Source of the DNA: Phenylobacterium sp.
GTDB lineage: Bacteria; Pseudomonadota; Alphaproteobacteria; Caulobacterales; Caulobacteraceae
Length of the DNA stretch: 63,749 bases
Direction: 5' to 3'
Assembly (NCBI RefSeq): GCF_016793225.1
Contig: NZ_JAEUMN010000184.1
Location: 1-63,749, forward strand
The notes beneath the pieces are model-generated. The model was not told the DNA's origin and made no database searches. It worked only from the letters and a program-made list of their open reading frames with translations. The translations under genes were made by a program, and so were the position numbers. Within the stretch, counting starts at the first letter, position 1. Each line of letters begins with the position of its first letter. Of the stretch, positions 8,689 to 15,918 are shown piece after piece.

Positions 8689-8970
8689 ATGGAGGCCATC
8701 GTGGCCCTTTCGGACCTTCACCAATCGAAGCGCGGCATCGCGGCGCTGACGGCGTGCCTGGTGCAGACCATCAACGAAAGCGATCCGACCTTCCAGGAGC
8801 GCTTCCTGAAGCGCCTTGGCGAGGCGTACTACGAGATCCGCGACAACTCGCCGGCAAGTGACAACAACCACGAAGCGCTGGAGCCCCTGACGTGGGTTCA
8901 GGAATACCTGACGGGATTCAGTCGGTTCACCGGGCAAGGCGAGCCGTTCCTGGCCCACTATAGGCCCTGA
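8689..8970 (+). CDS. Hypothetical protein, 93 aa
   Basis: A soluble 93-residue protein starting MEAIVALSDLHQSK, with a predicted helical body (GIAALTACLVQTI, FQERFLKRLGEAYYEI) and an aromatic C-terminus. The upstream frame is open but the first codons before 8689 read as nonsense. It runs divergently from the nuclease and opposite to most neighbouring genes. A strong hairpin 50 bp after its stop (9021-9058) could terminate it. I cannot name a family. Confidence 0.65.
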   Translation: MEAIVALSDLHQSKRGIAALTACLVQTINESDPTFQERFLKRLGEAYYEIRDNSPASDNNHEALEPLTWVQEYLTGFSRFTGQGEPFLAHYRP

Positions 8971-9020
8971 GACCTCCTCGCCGCCTCGCGCGCGCGGCCC
9001 CTGTTCCATCCTCTGAGATA

Positions 9021-9058
9021 GGGACGGTACGGCCCCCTTTAGGGGGCCTACCCGTCCC
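9021..9058. terminator. Long GC-rich hairpin between the 93-aa gene and the GTCACG repeats
   Basis: A perfect 7-bp stem GGCCCCC-TTTA-GGGGGCC (9031-9048) is extended by outer arms GGGACGGTA and TACCCGTCCC that pair with a one-base bulge. No T-run follows on either strand, so intrinsic termination would be weak. It could equally be a structural part of the adjacent repeat region. Confidence 0.5.
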
Positions 9059-9102
9059 GGATAGGTGGGAGAATAACCTTCCGCGAGCGCGCGCGAGGCT
9101 CG

Positions 9103-9270
9103 GTCACGGATGTCACGCTCAGTCACGCTTTCGGTCACGGTTTCTCCTCGGCAAACGAACGGGTTCGGTCACGCTGGTCACGCTCAGTCACGCTGCGGAC
9201 CGCGGGCCTCGTCCGACCCTCTCAGTCACGCTCAGTCACGCTCTCGGTCACGCCTCTGACGGTCGTCACG
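9103..9270 (+). repeat. Cluster of 11 same-direction GTCACG repeats (iteron-like)
   Basis: GTCACG occurs at 9103, 9112, 9122, 9134, 9168, 9177, 9187, 9225, 9235, 9247 and 9265, always in the same orientation. Most steps are 9-12 bp, close to one helical turn. Several copies extend to CTCAGTCACGCT. The copies fall into three groups of three or four (9103-9139, 9168-9192, 9225-9252) plus one more at 9265. The cluster directly abuts the stop of the RepA-like helicase gene. Such phased direct repeats next to replication genes suggest initiator binding (a phage origin), but no initiator or AT-rich unwinding element is clearly visible. Confidence 0.7.
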
Positions 9271-10563
9271 TCAGTCGGCAGACCTCCGCGTCGTCTCGCC
9301 GCCACCGCGGCGAATGTCCCACCAGACGCCAGCTTCGAAGCGCAGAAGCTTCGATGTCTGGACTTCCTCCGTTCCTCGCTTCCAGGCTTGGCGAGCTGCG
9401 GCTTGCCACTTCGTGAGAGCTGAACCGTCCTCCGGCTTCGCTTCCGTCACCAGGCCGATGCGATAGGCCATCTTGCGCAAGTCGGCGTCCGCGACCGCTG
9501 GCATGCCGGGCGAGAGGCCCGGAGCGAGTTGGCCCTCTACAAGCTTGCCCTCCTCAACAAGCCGATCGAAGGCGGCCACAATCTTTTGCCCGGCGAATTT
9601 GAGCTTGGCGGGCGCGTGGCGGGGAGCCGAATCCTCCGGCCAGTCCCAGGACGTCACGACACCGACATTGTCCCCATTCCCGAGGTCGACGCCCTCGAAC
9701 TTGAACCACGCAGAGCGGTCTGGCGGCGGGGTGAGGTTGGCCTTCCCGTTGTCGACCCGGAAGTAGTAGCGGCGCGCCTTCATCAAGCCGACGGTCGCCG
9801 CCTCCTCCTCCGACATGGTGTTGAGCACGCGCGCGGAGCGAGCCGCGAACAACAGGGCGCCGCCACCACGGCCGTCCTCGACGCGAACCTCCCGGCCGAT
9901 CGCGGCCTTGGTCGTGTGGTGCACGACCTCGACGCCTATGCGCATCTCGCCGGCGACCCGCCCCCACTCCTTCGCGACCACGTCGATGGCGTTGTTGTCG
10001 TTCTCGGTGACCCGGTGCGAACTCACGAACGGATCGATCACGAGTGCGTCGAGGCCGTACCTCGCGACGTCCGCCTTCACGCGTTCGACGACAGGCCGGT
10101 TGATGACCGTGCCATCCGGTGTCTGTTCGGCAACGACGAGTCCAGCCTCTCGGCCCGATCCCCAGAAGAAGAAGCCCTCGACCTCATCCGGCCGGACGCC
10201 AAAGTACAACATCGCGGCGCCGACACGTCGCTCCGTCTCCTCGAGAGGATCCTCGCCGTTAAAGTAGCCTACGCGGTACCGACCGTTCGGCTGGACGCCC
10301 AGGAGGGGCCTTCCGGTCGCCATGGCGAGGGCCTCGCCGATCGCCAACGCCGACTTGCCGACGGCGCCTGGCGCGAATGTCGCCGTCAGGAAGCCGCGGA
10401 GATAGTGGTCACCATAGAGCCACTCGCGCCTCGGGATCTCGGAAGGATGCCGCCAGACGTAGGGCTTGATCCAGCCTTCTGGGCCCGGCTCGACCTTACC
10501 CCCGTCCAGGGCCACGACGTTCTTCAGGTGCTCGCGGACCTCGCCGGGCTCGATGTAGCTCAT
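9271..10563 (-). CDS. RepA-like hexameric helicase / AAA ATPase (phage replication)
   Basis: A 430-residue RecA-fold ATPase of the RSF1010-RepA/DnaB-like type that would unwind DNA at the phage fork. The Walker A motif APGAVGKS is at residues 64-71, a catalytic-Glu segment FNGED at 101-105, and a Walker B ALVIDPF near 173-179. VVHHTTKA and ARSARVLNTMS are typical sensor and DNA-loop parts of this family. The ATG at 10563 overlaps the prim-pol stop (ATGA), so primase and helicase are made together. The open upstream codons are rejected as shadow. The C-terminal 100 residues are less conserved in look. Confidence 0.88.
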   Translation of the reverse strand: MSYIEPGEVREHLKNVVALDGGKVEPGPEGWIKPYVWRHPSEIPRREWLYGDHYLRGFLTATFAPGAVGKSALAIGEALAMATGRPLLGVQPNGRYRVGYFNGEDPLEETERRVGAAMLYFGVRPDEVEGFFFWGSGREAGLVVAEQTPDGTVINRPVVERVKADVARYGLDALVIDPFVSSHRVTENDNNAIDVVAKEWGRVAGEMRIGVEVVHHTTKAAIGREVRVEDGRGGGALLFAARSARVLNTMSEEEAATVGLMKARRYYFRVDNGKANLTPPPDRSAWFKFEGVDLGNGDNVGVVTSWDWPEDSAPRHAPAKLKFAGQKIVAAFDRLVEEGKLVEGQLAPGLSPGMPAVADADLRKMAYRIGLVTEAKPEDGSALTKWQAAARQAWKRGTEEVQTSKLLRFEAGVWWDIRRGGGETTRRSAD

Positions 10564-11468
10564 CGCCGCACCTCGCGCGGTGCAGCTATGCCCTTCTTCA
10601 TGCCGGAGGCGATCGTGCCCATCACCGCCCGCATGCCGTCCTCGCCGACGAGGCCGCATTCGGATGCGGCCTGCTGCAGCGCGCGCTCAGCGATGGCCTG
10701 GGACAGGAGGTTGGCGCCAACGAGTTGGCCCAGGTTGGCGCTAGCCATGAACAGGCGGAGGTTACGTCCTGATCCTGGCTTCATGCGCGCCAGCTCCACG
10801 CACTCGCCGTTCACCGCCGCCTCGACATAGCGGGCGGTCCGATCGAGCGAGGCGATGTGGACCGGCTCGAACGGCTTCCGGGGTGGCAGCGGCGGATCGA
10901 TCAGGTCCAGGAGCCAGGCCGGCGCCTCGGCGAGGTCGGTGACGAAGGGATCATGGACCCAGGCGTAGGCGCCATCGGCGCGGCGGCTTGGCGGCGCCGC
11001 CGCGGCGCCACCAGTCGTCCGCACGTCCAGGCCGGACTTCCGCTCGCCGCCCTCGCCGTCGGGAATGCGGAAGTGGACCCGGTTCGTCATCGGCCGGTCC
11101 GGCTGGCGGAACCACAGATGCGTGCCGCCGGAGGGCGTCCGGGAGCGCCAGGTCCTCGGGAGCGCACCGAACAGGCGCTGAAGTTGCTTGATGTCCTCGA
11201 CGCCGTCAAAGCCGTCCTTGGAGTCGACGTCCAGGACGAACACGCCTGACAGCTCGCCCGTCGAAACGCTGACGTTGGCCTCGGGATAGCGTGACCAGTA
11301 CGCCGCGATCCGCGCCGGATCGGTCGTGCCATCGTAGCAGGCGATCATCTTCGGCTCGCCCTCGCCGGCCGGCTCGAGCTTCACGAGCGAGCCCGGCTTG
11401 CACGTCGGGCCCGTCGGGAAAACCGCGAGCCCAAGCTCGGTGGCGTAGTCGAGGGCGGTCTGCATCAC
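10560..11468 (-). CDS. Bifunctional DNA primase/polymerase (prim-pol) domain protein
   Basis: A 302-residue archaeo-eukaryotic-type primase that would prime, and perhaps extend, phage DNA synthesis. The N-terminal domain shows the expected pattern: ALDYATELGLAVFP at the start, the metal-binding VFVLDVDSKDG with Asp80 and Asp82, and TPSGGTHLWF (111-120) with the nucleotide-binding His. The part after about residue 190 is a separate helical region ending GTIASGMKKGIAAPRE, as seen in primases linked to a helicase. It overlaps the helicase gene by 4 bp and the upstream 71-residue gene by 4 bp. Confidence 0.9.
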   Translation of the reverse strand: MMQTALDYATELGLAVFPTGPTCKPGSLVKLEPAGEGEPKMIACYDGTTDPARIAAYWSRYPEANVSVSTGELSGVFVLDVDSKDGFDGVEDIKQLQRLFGALPRTWRSRTPSGGTHLWFRQPDRPMTNRVHFRIPDGEGGERKSGLDVRTTGGAAAAPPSRRADGAYAWVHDPFVTDLAEAPAWLLDLIDPPLPPRKPFEPVHIASLDRTARYVEAAVNGECVELARMKPGSGRNLRLFMASANLGQLVGANLLSQAIAERALQQAASECGLVGEDGMRAVMGTIASGMKKGIAAPREVRR

Positions 11469-11680
11469 TGCGGTCGCCCCAGCTCTCGCAGGGCGCGGAC
11501 GCGCAACTCGCGGCCGCGGCGGGCAAGGTCATTCAGCCGATGGCCGCGCGCGATCGCGCTGCGCGCGCCGCGCTCGCCCCACCAGCTAAGGACCCCGCCC
11601 CACCACGCTTGTGCGCTGAGCGTCAGCAGACGCGCGAAGGGCGGATTCGAGCCGGCTGAGCTCAAGGGCGACTTCCTCAT
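11465..11680 (-). CDS. Small basic protein upstream of the primase
   Basis: A 71-residue, Arg- and Trp-rich protein (WWGGVLSWWGERGARS) with a basic C-terminus. The ATGA junction with the primase start supports translation. However, the ATG at 11680 would make it overlap the upstream gene by 95 bp, so a later non-ATG start is possible. No family is recognised. The high Arg content also means it could be a false reading frame. Confidence 0.4.
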   Translation of the reverse strand: MRKSPLSSAGSNPPFARLLTLSAQAWWGGVLSWWGERGARSAIARGHRLNDLARRGRELRVRALRELGRPQ

Positions 11681-12002
11681 GATGATGCGCGGAGGCCCGC
11701 GCTTCTGCGGCGCGGGCTCGGATGTAGTTTTCGAGGGTGAGGCCGGCGGCCTCGAGCACCCGTTCAGCCACCCAGCCTGCGCCGTACGCTGCGATCACGC
11801 GCGCGATGCTGGTCGAGCTGAGATGGCCGTCGATAAGGTTCTCCGCCGCCTTCACCGTGCAGCCTACGTCCTGGGCGACCAGCTTGGCCGTGTGATGCGG
11901 GTGCATCCGGCGGAGGGCATCGCCGATCGCGCGGCCGAGGCAGGCGGTCTGGTTAGAAACGTGGGGGTGCGCTCCCATGAATGTCCGGTCCGTTGAGGTC
12001 AT
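11586..12002 (-). CDS. Putative phage DNA-binding / replication accessory protein
   Basis: A 138-residue protein starting the leftward replication block. The middle contains a possible helix-turn-helix (TAKLVAQDVGCTVKAAENLI, about residues 38-57), followed by ARVIAAYGAGWVAERVLEAAG and a charged helical tail. A GAGG ribosome site precedes the ATG at 12002; an alternative ATG is at 11978. The HTH-like segment is my reading of the pattern of small and hydrophobic residues. The protein is not assigned to a named family. It faces the 65-residue gene at 12044 across a 41-bp divergent promoter gap. Confidence 0.65.
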   Translation of the reverse strand: MTSTDRTFMGAHPHVSNQTACLGRAIGDALRRMHPHHTAKLVAQDVGCTVKAAENLIDGHLSSTSIARVIAAYGAGWVAERVLEAAGLTLENYIRARAAEARASAHHHEEVALELSRLESALRASADAQRTSVVGRGP

Positions 12003-12043
12003 GGTGGGGACCTCGGCGGCTCGGACGCGGGGAGGAGGTGATG

Positions 12044-12241
12044 ATGAGCGAAGCGACGGAAGCCGCCGCGGTCTACAAGAAGGGACTGAACTACATTGCA
12101 GCTGGGCGACGGATTGCAGCCGTCGCCAAGCGCCTCGACAACGGCGACGCCCGACAGGCCAGAAACCTGTCGGACCGCCTCATGGACAAGGGGCTGAAGA
12201 TCCTCGCGGGTGTGATGAAGCCTAAGCGCGCGAGCCAATAG
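12044..12241 (+). CDS. Small helical phage protein, 65 aa
   Basis: A basic, Ala-rich helical protein (VYKKGLNYIAAGRRIAAVAKRL, shortened here to its core YIAAGRRIAAVAKRL) ending KPKRASQ. A very strong ribosome site, GGAGGAGGTG (12031-12040), favours the ATG at 12044 over the one at 12041. It runs divergently from the replication block. The function is unknown. Size, charge and position would suit a small early regulator. Confidence 0.65.
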   Translation: MSEATEAAAVYKKGLNYIAAGRRIAAVAKRLDNGDARQARNLSDRLMDKGLKILAGVMKPKRASQ

Positions 12242-12290
12242 CCTAGGGCACATACGCGTCGCTCGCTGGATGCGTGCATCCCGACCCACG

Positions 12291-12506
12291 CTATGCCGCC
12301 TCGGTCTCGAACTCGATACGTTCGAGATCACGTAGCCGGTCTTCTGCTCGCGAGAGCACTCGGACGGTCACGGTCTTCCCTGAGCGAAGCCGGTCCAGTG
12401 TCGCACCCGAGCCAAACAGGATCGTGCTGAGGCGCGCGCGGCTCATGGGCCGCGCTCGACGCGCGAGATAACGTTCGCAGCGATCAAGAAAGATGTTGAG
12501 GCTCAT
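12291..12506 (-). CDS. Cro-like small regulator
   Basis: A 71-residue basic protein beginning MSLNIFLDRCERYL. A segment ARLSTILFGSGATLDRLRSG looks like the recognition part of a small phage Cro/CI-type helix-turn-helix, and the tail RVLSRAEDRLRDLE is a dimerisation-type helix. The ATG at 12506 is preferred; another at 12515 is only 3 bp from the operator palindrome at 12519-12536 and has no ribosome site. It is divergent from the larger repressor gene at 12593, the usual arrangement of a lysogeny switch. The regulator assignment is an inference from pattern and context. Confidence 0.62.
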   Translation of the reverse strand: MSLNIFLDRCERYLARRARPMSRARLSTILFGSGATLDRLRSGKTVTVRVLSRAEDRLRDLERIEFETEAA

Positions 12507-12518
12507 GCCTAGCATGGG

Positions 12519-12536
12519 TACGCAAAATTTTACGTG
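12519..12536. promoter_or_regulatory. Operator-like palindrome O1 in the switch region
   Basis: TACGCAAAATTTTACGTG. Read on the minus strand it contains ACGTAAAATTTTGCGT, a near-perfect 16-bp palindrome. It lies between the divergent Cro-like and repressor genes and matches two further sites at 13449 and 13479, giving a shared pattern RCGTAAAWTHTTKCGTNC. It is probably bound by the phage repressor. Confidence 0.6.
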
Positions 12537-12592
12537 CGGTCAATCGGTGGGCGGAAGGCTATGCGTACGCCGGTCATAGGGTTGAGGCAGCC

Positions 12593-13477
12593 ATGAGGCC
12601 GGAGCCGATGGGGTCCGAGAGCGAGCGCCGAGGCGGCATCGTCAGAAAGCGATTACAGGAGCGCTTGGACGAGCTGCGGCTCACGGCTCGTGGCGCCTCC
12701 GTCGCTGCCGGCCTGAGCCCCGAGGCGGTTCGAATGATGCTCTCCGGCCGGAGCAATTCACCCCGCGCCACCAGCCTATTCGCCCTCGCGCGGGTCCTTC
12801 AATGCGACGTCGGCTATCTGATGGGCGAGCAAGACGTCCCATATAGAACTAGCGAACCCACAGTTCTCCCCGATGAGACGCTAATCGGAATCGTTCCACT
12901 ACTGGTATCTGGCCGGGTTAGGCTGGGGTGGGAAGACTCCGATTATTCAGATGATGTCGATTGGTATACGTCGGATATTCATTCTCTCCCCCAATATCTG
13001 CCGGGCGCGCAGAAGCTTTTCATATTGGACGACGAGTCTTTTGACCGCGTGATTCCCCGGGGTTCTCTATTGCATGTTCTAGAGAACTTGGACTGGCACG
13101 GGCCGGGATTGCGGGATGGTGATCTTGTAATCCTCCTGCGGATGCGAGCAGAGAAGACGGATCAGCCGGACACCTATAAGGGGCAAGAGGAGCTTTCGCT
13201 CAGGCGAGTCGCTCAGCGCGCCCCCGATCTGATTATCCTTGAGACGGCGTCGACCTCAGCGCGCCTCCAGGACGAGGTGGTTTGGGAAGGCCCTGGCACC
13301 GAGGTGCGCGACGGAGGTCGGTGGCGCGTAGGTGACCAAGCAAGCGAGTCTCTATCGGTCACGGGGATCGTGCTTCGCGCCCACGTCCACTTCGCTGGTC
13401 CCCCGCTCCTCGGCAAGCGATTGGCGACCATCGACGAAGCTGACGATTACGTAAATTCTTTCGTTCATCGCGGTTGA
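12593..13477 (+). CDS. Phage repressor, XRE-type helix-turn-helix with S24-like C-terminal region
   Basis: A 294-residue candidate lysogeny repressor. The N-terminal domain (about 15-75) is a clear XRE helix-turn-helix: LDELRLTARGASVAAGLSPE, then VRMMLSGRSNSPRATSLFALAR. The C-terminal half (about 140-290) resembles the LexA/CI S24 fold (PRGSLLHVLENL, GPGLRDGDLVILLRM, LSLRRV). No convincing nucleophilic Ser-Met pair is visible, so self-cleavage is doubtful. The gene has visibly lower GC and more ATA/TTA-type codons than its neighbours, typical of acquired regulators. Operator-like palindromes lie on both sides. Confidence 0.82.
   Translation: MRPEPMGSESERRGGIVRKRLQERLDELRLTARGASVAAGLSPEAVRMMLSGRSNSPRATSLFALARVLQCDVGYLMGEQDVPYRTSEPTVLPDETLIGIVPLLVSGRVRLGWEDSDYSDDVDWYTSDIHSLPQYLPGAQKLFILDDESFDRVIPRGSLLHVLENLDWHGPGLRDGDLVILLRMRAEKTDQPDTYKGQEELSLRRVAQRAPDLIILETASTSARLQDEVVWEGPGTEVRDGGRWRVGDQASESLSVTGIVLRAHVHFAGPPLLGKRLATIDEADDYVNSFVHRG
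13449..13466. promoter_or_regulatory. Operator-like site O2 at the 3' end of the repressor gene
   Basis: ACGTAAATTCTTTCGTTC, inside the last codons of the repressor gene, fits the pattern RCGTAAAWTHTTKCGTNC shared with O1 and O3. Its spacing to O3 is 30 bp (about three helical turns), suited to cooperative repressor binding ahead of the early operon. Confidence 0.45.
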
Positions 13478-13478
13478 C

Positions 13479-13496
13479 GCGTAAAATATTTCGTGC
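13479..13496. promoter_or_regulatory. Operator-like site O3 before the rightward early operon
   Basis: GCGTAAAATATTTCGTGC lies just after the repressor stop and 34 bp before the first early gene (13530). It matches O1 read on the opposite strand at most positions. It is a likely repressor site controlling the rightward genes, inferred from sequence match and position. Confidence 0.55.
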
Positions 13497-13529
13497 CCTT
13501 CTTCCTCGTCATCAACGACGGAGGCCGCG

Positions 13530-14864
13530 ATGGACCGCGCCAATCTCGACACACACACCGCCCAAGGCCAAGGCTTCGCGCCGATCACCAAGCCGGAGCC
13601 GCGGGTTGTCTACGACACCGACATGCTCCTGCTCGACGGGCTCATGGGCTACGGCCCGGAGCTGCTGGCGGAAGCCAAGACGCTCGCCGGCCTGATCGAC
13701 GAGTACGAGCGCCTGGGCCGTATCCACGCGCAGGGCGAGGCGGAAGGATGGAGCAAGCGCCAGCTCACGAAGGCCGAGGACGCCTGGCACGAGGCGGGCG
13801 ACCGCGTCACCGAGGCGTCGCTGGCGCTGCTCCGGGCCGAAACCTCCGGCGCTGACGCGACGGCGCGGCTCACGGTCTACATTCGTGAGCGCGAGATGTT
13901 CGCGACCCCGGTCGCCCAGTGGCGCCCGAGAAGTGCGCATGACGCGATCCAGCGGCTCACGGAGCGCATGCCCGGCTGCGACGAAGACTTGGCGCCGGCG
14001 CTGCAGTTCGCGCTGAAGCACCTGCCGTCAGCGGTCTACGACCTGAAGACGGCCGCTGCCGCCGACCGTTGGAAGGCGGCCCGCGACCGCTACCTCGCCG
14101 CCAAAGCCGCGCACGACGCCCAGACGGAAGACCCCGGCGACGAGGATCCGCTCTTCAACGAACTCTGCAACGCCCTCGAAGGCTGGGAGCAGATCCCGCC
14201 CCCGAGCGTCGAGGCGATGGCTGAGGTCATGAGGGCGTCGCTGGAGTTCATGCTCCCTCACAGCTGGTCTACGCCTGACTGCCCCCGCACGATGCGTGAC
14301 CTGCTGGACGGCGGCGACCGCGGCGAAGAGTTCGCGGCACGCTATTACCTCCACGCCCTCCGTCTCGCGGGGAGCCAGAGCCAAGCGCTCATCACGCCGC
14401 CGGTCGGCGGCCTGTTCCCGGCCTTTCGGGCCGCGGACCACACCCACCCCGATGCCCAGCCGGGCGAAATGCACAAGGCCTGGAAGGAGCACCATCGCGA
14501 CGCGGAGCCTCACGAGGGTCGGGCCGAGGAGTTCTCGGAGTGGCGGTTTGAGGCCCGCGACTTCCAATGGATCGAAGGCGGTGGCCCGATCGGCATGCTC
14601 TGGAAGTATCAGGCGGCCCTCTATGCCCGAGCCCGCGCGCTGGTCGACGAGTACGAAGCGCTGGGCGGTTCGTTCCAGGTCATCCGCGATACGGACGGAG
14701 GCTATGCCTTCGGCACCACCTTCGTGATCGACGACGCGACCGGGCGCGCCAATGAAATCGTCGGGCTCCTGAACAGCCATGAGCCGCTGCGCAAGACCGT
14801 CGCCAGCGTGATCCAGCAGCGCGACGGCGTCATCGGCGACGCCACCGCCATCGCGGCCGAGTAG
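13530..14864 (+). CDS. Hypothetical phage early protein, 444 aa
   Basis: A large acidic, mainly helical soluble protein with no motif I recognise. Notable parts are a charged N-terminal helical region (about 45-130), a second helical block with repeated Ala/Asp/Arg (ADRWKAARDRYLAAKAAHDA), and a Trp-rich segment near 330-350 (EFSEWRFEARDFQWIEGGG). No signal peptide or membrane segment is visible. It is the first gene after the operator-like site at 13479, so it should be the most directly repressed early gene. The ATG at 13530 sits after GGAGGCCGCG. The function is unknown. Early position makes roles in host takeover or counter-defence conceivable, but nothing in the sequence proves this. Confidence 0.8.
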   Translation: MDRANLDTHTAQGQGFAPITKPEPRVVYDTDMLLLDGLMGYGPELLAEAKTLAGLIDEYERLGRIHAQGEAEGWSKRQLTKAEDAWHEAGDRVTEASLALLRAETSGADATARLTVYIREREMFATPVAQWRPRSAHDAIQRLTERMPGCDEDLAPALQFALKHLPSAVYDLKTAAAADRWKAARDRYLAAKAAHDAQTEDPGDEDPLFNELCNALEGWEQIPPPSVEAMAEVMRASLEFMLPHSWSTPDCPRTMRDLLDGGDRGEEFAARYYLHALRLAGSQSQALITPPVGGLFPAFRAADHTHPDAQPGEMHKAWKEHHRDAEPHEGRAEEFSEWRFEARDFQWIEGGGPIGMLWKYQAALYARARALVDEYEALGGSFQVIRDTDGGYAFGTTFVIDDATGRANEIVGLLNSHEPLRKTVASVIQQRDGVIGDATAIAAE

Positions 14865-15224
14865 ATGACGGCCCTGGCCATTGCCGCCCCGGCGCCTTTG
14901 GGCGCCGGGCTCCGGCTCTTCGAGCTCGCAGGCGACTGCTGTGGGCCGGAGCTTCGCGGAGGCGACTTCCTCATGGTCGCCGACACCGCTCGTTTTCTTT
15001 ACGACGCCGTCTACCTCCTCGATTTCGGCGACGGTGAAGCGCCCTTCGTGGTGAGCCGCTCCGAGGACGGGTTTGCGGTCCGACAACCGAACCCGAAGTA
15101 CGCGCGCCACACGATCTCGCGCGCCGACCTCCAGGCCGCTGTCACCGCGATCGTGGTCGCCGAGGTTCGAGTGAAGGACCAGCGCTTGGTGCGCGACGCT
15201 GCCAACCGGAGGATCGCAGCATGA
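14865..15224 (+). CDS. S24/LexA-like domain protein lacking a helix-turn-helix (tentative)
   Basis: A 119-residue protein that reads like an isolated LexA/S24 C-terminal fold. LFELAGDCCGPELRGGDFLMV corresponds by pattern to the GDSM...GD.vvv region of LexA-type proteins, shown here as GDCC in place of GDSM. YDAVYLLDFG and APFVVSRSEDG would be later strands. Ser is replaced by Cys and no clear catalytic Lys is visible, so it probably does not self-cleave. It starts one base after the preceding stop and overlaps the next gene by 4 bp. The family call is tentative; existence of the gene is well supported by the coupled junctions. Confidence 0.6.
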   Translation: MTALAIAAPAPLGAGLRLFELAGDCCGPELRGGDFLMVADTARFLYDAVYLLDFGDGEAPFVVSRSEDGFAVRQPNPKYARHTISRADLQAAVTAIVVAEVRVKDQRLVRDAANRRIAA

Positions 15225-15529
15225 AAGCCGCAGAAGCCGTTATCGCCTGGACGCCAAGCCACAATGCATTCGGTGGACGCGGCCAGCACACACGCGGGCA
15301 GGTGAAAGTCTGTTCCCGGCCGCCGTACAGCTCTGTCGATCCCTACGCGTTCTGGGTCTACGCGGGCGTCGATGGGTCCGATCTCGACGACGTCGCCATG
15401 GTGTTCATCCATTTCAACACCATCGTTGTCCGCGACAAGGTCGACCCTCAGGTCGCCCACGAGGCCTTCCTCCAAATCGATGAGTACCGCCAGCGCATTT
15501 CCCCCGACATCGCGGGAGCGGAGCCGTGA
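15221..15529 (+). CDS. Hypothetical phage early protein, 102 aa
   Basis: A 102-residue soluble protein (MKAAEAVIAWTPSHNAFGG at the start) with alternating hydrophobic stretches (YAFWVYAGVDGSD, VAMVFIHFNTIVV) that suggest a small beta-sheet fold, and a helical C-terminus. It is coupled to both neighbours by 4-bp overlaps. No family is recognised. Confidence 0.7.
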   Translation: MKAAEAVIAWTPSHNAFGGRGQHTRGQVKVCSRPPYSSVDPYAFWVYAGVDGSDLDDVAMVFIHFNTIVVRDKVDPQVAHEAFLQIDEYRQRISPDIAGAEP

Positions 15530-15918
15530 ACACGATAACCAGCGAAGCGGCCGAGACGGTCAAGATCGAGAACGCCCTCGACGCGCTCCTCGCAGCAGCG
15601 ATCCGCGCCGACCGGGATCCAGCGCTCGTGGCGGAGCGCGGCCTAACGTCCGCAGGGACGATGATCGGCGAGCTGCTGGACCGGATGGAGAACTGGACCC
15701 GCGCGCAGCAGGCGGCCCACGACCTGTTCACACGCCCGGTCGCGGAGGTTTGTCGGCAAGCCGTGAGCACGCTGGGCATGAGGCTCCACGAGATCGGCGG
15801 CATCCCGCTCATGATCGACGTCGCCTACCGAGTGGCCGATCGAGACGAGCGCACACGGGATCGGCGGATGGGCATCATGAACCATCGCTGGGACGGCATC
15901 GGGGACTGGGCCGCATGA
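15526..15918 (+). CDS. Hypothetical phage early protein, 130 aa
   Basis: A 130-residue helical protein with a GTG start at 15526 overlapping the previous stop. It has an acidic N-terminal helix (ALDALLAAAIRADRD), a middle helical hairpin (IGELLDRMENWTRAQQAAHDL) and a basic patch RVADRDERTRDRRM. No catalytic motif or membrane segment is seen. It belongs to the ATGA-coupled early operon. Confidence 0.68.
   Translation: MNTITSEAAETVKIENALDALLAAAIRADRDPALVAERGLTSAGTMIGELLDRMENWTRAQQAAHDLFTRPVAEVCRQAVSTLGMRLHEIGGIPLMIDVAYRVADRDERTRDRRMGIMNHRWDGIGDWAA

Noticed and set aside
8686-9138. Extension of the nuclease frame up to a GTG at 9138 with a GAGGAG-like site
   Set aside because: The first codons translate the GTCACG repeats and the hairpin, then the antisense of a coherent plus-strand gene. 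The signal peptide begins at 8685.
9103-9270. CRISPR-like array
   Set aside because: Repeats are only 6-12 bp with 3-30 bp between them, there are no uniform spacers, and no cas genes are present.
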